Made by a program: the position numbers and the translations under genes. Shown here in pieces: positions 5,352 to 7,156 of a DNA stretch of 7,156 nucleotides (its first letter is position 1; every line of letters starts with the position of its first letter). This stretch comes from Desulfobacteraceae bacterium (lineage in GTDB: Bacteria > Desulfobacterota > Desulfobacteria > Desulfobacterales > Desulfosarcinaceae): assembly GCA_027031325.1 (NCBI GenBank), contig JALVRI010000067.1, positions 1 through 7,156 on the forward strand. The letters run 5' to 3'. The notes under the pieces were generated by a model. It saw only the letters and a list, made by a program, of their open reading frames with translations. It was not told the DNA's origin and did not search any database.

Positions 5352-5390
5352 CAAGGCCGTGGGGGGATATCCTCAGCGGCCTTGTTTTTT
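5352..5390 (+). terminator. Intrinsic terminator 2, in tandem
   Basis: CAAGGCCG (5352-5359) and CGGCCTTG (5377-5384) form a perfect 8-base stem with a 17-base loop, followed by six T residues (5385-5390). It lies 6 bases after terminator 1 and 47 bases before the ATG of the ADH synthase gene. Its 5' arm lies within a sequence that can pair with the 3' arm of terminator 1. Confidence 0.75.
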
Positions 5391-5437
5391 CCGGGACAAG
5401 TGGATGCAAACCGGAAAGCTCTGCAAGGAGGCGACAA

Positions 5438-6244
5438 ATGACATTTTTGGGCAAACAAATCAGGTTGGAAAGGATCATGGACCGCAATACCGGCCGGACG
5501 GTCATCGTGCCCATGGACCACGGGGTATCGGTCGGACCGATAGCCGGCCTTGAAAACATTCGCAACGCGGTAGATCAGGTTGCGGCCGGTGGGGCCAACG
5601 CCATCGTTGAACACAAGGGGATGGTAGGCGCCGGCCACCGGGGGGGAGGAAGGGATATCGGCCTGATCGTCCACCTTTCGGCATCCACGGGCCTGGCGGT
5701 CCATCCCCATGCCAAAACGCTGGTCTGCAGCGTTGAAGAGGCCATCAAGCTGGGGGCCGATGCCGTTTCGATCCATGTCAATCTGGGCAACGGCCACGAG
5801 GACCGTATGCTTGAGGATTTCGGGAAGGTGTCCGACCAGGCCCGGCGGTGGGGAATGCCTCTTTTGGCCATGATTTATCCCCGCGGGGAAATGATCGCAG
5901 ACGAGTACGATGTGGAAGCAGTCAGGCATGCGGCGCGGGTGGGGGCCGAACTGGGAGCCGACCTGGTGAAGGTTTCATATACCGGCAGTGTTGACAGTTT
6001 CAGCCGGGTGGTGGAAGGTTGTAGTGTTCCGGTGGTGATTGCAGGCGGCCCCAAGATGGATTCGGACCGCCATATCCTGGAAATGGTAAAGGCATCTGTC
6101 GATGCCGGCGGGGCAGGTGTTTCCATAGGGCGTAACGTTTTCCAGCACCGGGATCCGGCAGCCATGGTCAGGGCGATGGTAATGATAGTTCACTGTGGTG
6201 CCGGGGTCGAGGAAGCTTTGACCGCCCTGGAAAACGTCAACTGA
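5438..6244 (+). CDS. aroA': ADH synthase (2-amino-3,7-dideoxy-D-threo-hept-6-ulosonate synthase), DhnA-type aldolase
   Basis: The enzyme joins L-aspartate semialdehyde with a ketosugar phosphate (6-deoxy-5-ketofructose 1-phosphate) to give ADH, replacing DAHP synthase at the start of the shikimate pathway. The 268-residue product is a TIM-barrel class I aldolase of the DhnA/FbaB family. K178 in ADLVKVSYTG is the expected Schiff-base lysine, D27 lies in PMDHG and Y147 in YPRG. As I recall, these match Asp33, Tyr153 and Lys184 of Methanocaldococcus MJ0400, all with an offset of six. GGP (203-205) and SIGRNVFQ (229-236) fit the phosphate-binding end. AAGGAGG (5425-5431) lies 6 bases before the ATG. 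Fructose-bisphosphate aldolase is the alternative within this family, but the next gene, DHQ synthase II, decides for ADH synthase. Expression probably depends on the Phe/Tyr attenuator upstream. Confidence 0.88.
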   Translation: MTFLGKQIRLERIMDRNTGRTVIVPMDHGVSVGPIAGLENIRNAVDQVAAGGANAIVEHKGMVGAGHRGGGRDIGLIVHLSASTGLAVHPHAKTLVCSVEEAIKLGADAVSIHVNLGNGHEDRMLEDFGKVSDQARRWGMPLLAMIYPRGEMIADEYDVEAVRHAARVGAELGADLVKVSYTGSVDSFSRVVEGCSVPVVIAGGPKMDSDRHILEMVKASVDAGGAGVSIGRNVFQHRDPAAMVRAMVMIVHCGAGVEEALTALENVN

Positions 6245-6255
6245 CAGGAGGATGT

Positions 6256-7156
6256 ATGCGCCAGCTCTGGGTCAAGGTCGATCCCTGGAACAAGGAGCTT
6301 GTTACCAGCGCCTTGGAAGGTGGTGCCGACGCCGTATGGGTCCCGGACGGTTGTTCCGACAAGGTCAAGGCCCTGGGCAAGATAACCACCATTTGCGCCG
6401 AAGGTGACTTGCAGCCGGAAAGAGATGTGGTCCGATGCACGGTCGAAGGCAGGCAGGACGAGGATCGTGTGCTGGAACTGGGACGCAAGGCCCTGGTGGT
6501 TGTCGAATGTCCGGACTGGACGGTCATTCCCCTGGAAAATCTGGTTGCCAGGGGGGCGGCCGTGGTGGCAAAGGTGTCCGGACTGGAAGAGGCCAGGACC
6601 GCGGCCGGGATTCTTGAAAAAGGGGTCGAGCGGATACTGCTGGAAATGGACGATCCTGTCGGTCTCAAACATGCCCTTGCGGTTTTGCGGGAAACAGGCG
6701 GCCGGGTCGAGCTGGTGCAGGCTTCGGTCGTGGCCGTCAGTGCCCTGGGGATGGGAGACCGGGTTTGCGTGGACACCTGTACTTGCATGTCCCCGGGCCA
6801 GGGAATGCTGGTGGGCAACAGCAGTCAGGCCCTGTTCCTGATCCATGCCGAATCGCTCGAAAATCCATACGTGGCGGCCCGTCCCTTCCGGGTCAATGCC
6901 GGCCCGGTGCACGCCTATACCCGGGTCGGCGCAGGACGCACCAGGTACCTGTCGGAACTGAAAGCCGGTGATACGGTCCTCATCGTCGACCATGAGGGCA
7001 AGGCTAATCAGGCCGTGGTGGGGCGACTAAAAATCGAGCGCAGACCACTGCTGCTGGTAGAGGCTGAAATCGAAGGCCGCAGGGTCGCTACAATCGTCCA
7101 GAACGCCGAAACCATACGCTTCACGGCCCCGGGCGGGCAAGCCGTTTCGGTGGTCG
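6256..7156 (+). CDS. aroB': 3-dehydroquinate synthase II, 3' end beyond the window
   Basis: The enzyme oxidatively deaminates and cyclises ADH to 3-dehydroquinate, using NAD, and so completes the DAHP-independent entry to the shikimate pathway. The 300 codons present are open to the window edge; the family usually has about 320-380 residues, so only the C-terminus should be missing. Family-typical blocks are GMGDRVCVDTC (165-175), GMLVGNSS (183-190), PFRVNAGPVHAY (210-221), YLSELKAGD (231-239) and QNAETIR (282-288). The start is the ATG at 6256, with AGGAGG (6246-6251) 4 bases upstream. An ATG at 6252 touches the ribosome binding site and is out of frame. The gene starts 11 bases after the ADH synthase stop, so the two are co-transcribed and probably translationally coupled. 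Confidence 0.93.
   Translation, partial: MRQLWVKVDPWNKELVTSALEGGADAVWVPDGCSDKVKALGKITTICAEGDLQPERDVVRCTVEGRQDEDRVLELGRKALVVVECPDWTVIPLENLVARGAAVVAKVSGLEEARTAAGILEKGVERILLEMDDPVGLKHALAVLRETGGRVELVQASVVAVSALGMGDRVCVDTCTCMSPGQGMLVGNSSQALFLIHAESLENPYVAARPFRVNAGPVHAYTRVGAGRTRYLSELKAGDTVLIVDHEGKANQAVVGRLKIERRPLLLVEAEIEGRRVATIVQNAETIRFTAPGGQAVSVV

Larger units (their letters stand above)
5219..5390 (+). promoter_or_regulatory. Transcription attenuator controlling the aroA'-aroB' operon
   Basis: The region has the four-segment logic of an amino-acid attenuator. Segment 1 (AGGCAGACT, 5219-5227) pairs perfectly over 9 bases with segment 2 (AGTCTGCCT, 5263-5271). Segment 2 can instead pair with segment 3: CTCAGTCTGCC (5260-5270) with GGCAGACTGAG (5316-5326), 11 Watson-Crick pairs plus two flanking wobbles on each side (5258-5272 with 5314-5328). 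Segment 3 overlaps the TGGG at the top of the first terminator's 5' arm. A ribosome stalled at the early Phe/Tyr codons would cover segment 1, free segment 2, form 2:3 and weaken the terminator. With ample charged tRNA, or with no translation, the terminator forms. The pairings are seen directly; the regulatory outcome is inferred from known attenuators. Confidence 0.7.

Noticed and set aside
5181..5390. T-box riboswitch as the explanation of the leader
   Set aside because: No T-box consensus sequence or specifier-loop architecture was seen. The Phe/Tyr coding run and nested alternative stems fit ribosome-mediated attenuation.

Overview
The window looks like chromosomal DNA of a proteobacterium, most likely a Desulfobacterota (delta-proteobacterial) anaerobe. 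Two things point there by inference. The first is a classical GlnD/PII/adenylylatable glutamine synthetase cassette behind a sigma-54-like promoter. The second is the archaeal-type entry to the shikimate pathway (ADH synthase plus 3-dehydroquinate synthase II), which Desulfovibrio and its relatives carry. All confident genes are on the + strand. No rRNA, tRNA, CRISPR array or mobile element was recognised.

Bases 1-517 hold no convincing large gene. They are partly AT-rich (about 231-410) and contain a small ORF with a strong ribosome binding site (216-326), several inverted repeats, a sigma-54-type -24/-12 element (353-368) and a foldable 5' leader for glnD.

Bases 518-5111 are a nitrogen-control cluster: glnD (PII uridylyltransferase/uridylyl-removing enzyme), glnB (PII signal protein with the Tyr51 target) and glnA (type I-beta glutamine synthetase with the adenylylation Tyr398). 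Sensor, messenger and final target enzyme lie side by side, with a small stem-loop in each of the two gaps. They probably form one glutamine-responsive operon.

Bases 5112-5437 are the most interesting part. They read as a complete ribosome-mediated transcription attenuator: a sigma-70-type promoter, a ribosome binding site, and a short leader peptide in which 7 of 9 consecutive codons are Phe or Tyr. These are followed by a 1:2 pairing, an alternative 2:3 pairing and two tandem intrinsic terminators. The 3' arm of the first terminator can also pair with the 5' arm of the second, so one switch could open both.

Bases 5438-7156 are the controlled operon: a DhnA-family ADH synthase, then, 11 bases later, 3-dehydroquinate synthase II, cut by the window edge. 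Together they make 3-dehydroquinate from aspartate semialdehyde and a ketosugar phosphate. Phe/Tyr-codon control of this entry step would be end-product control of aromatic amino acid synthesis. Further aromatic genes (pheA, aroA, tyrA or trp) are expected downstream.
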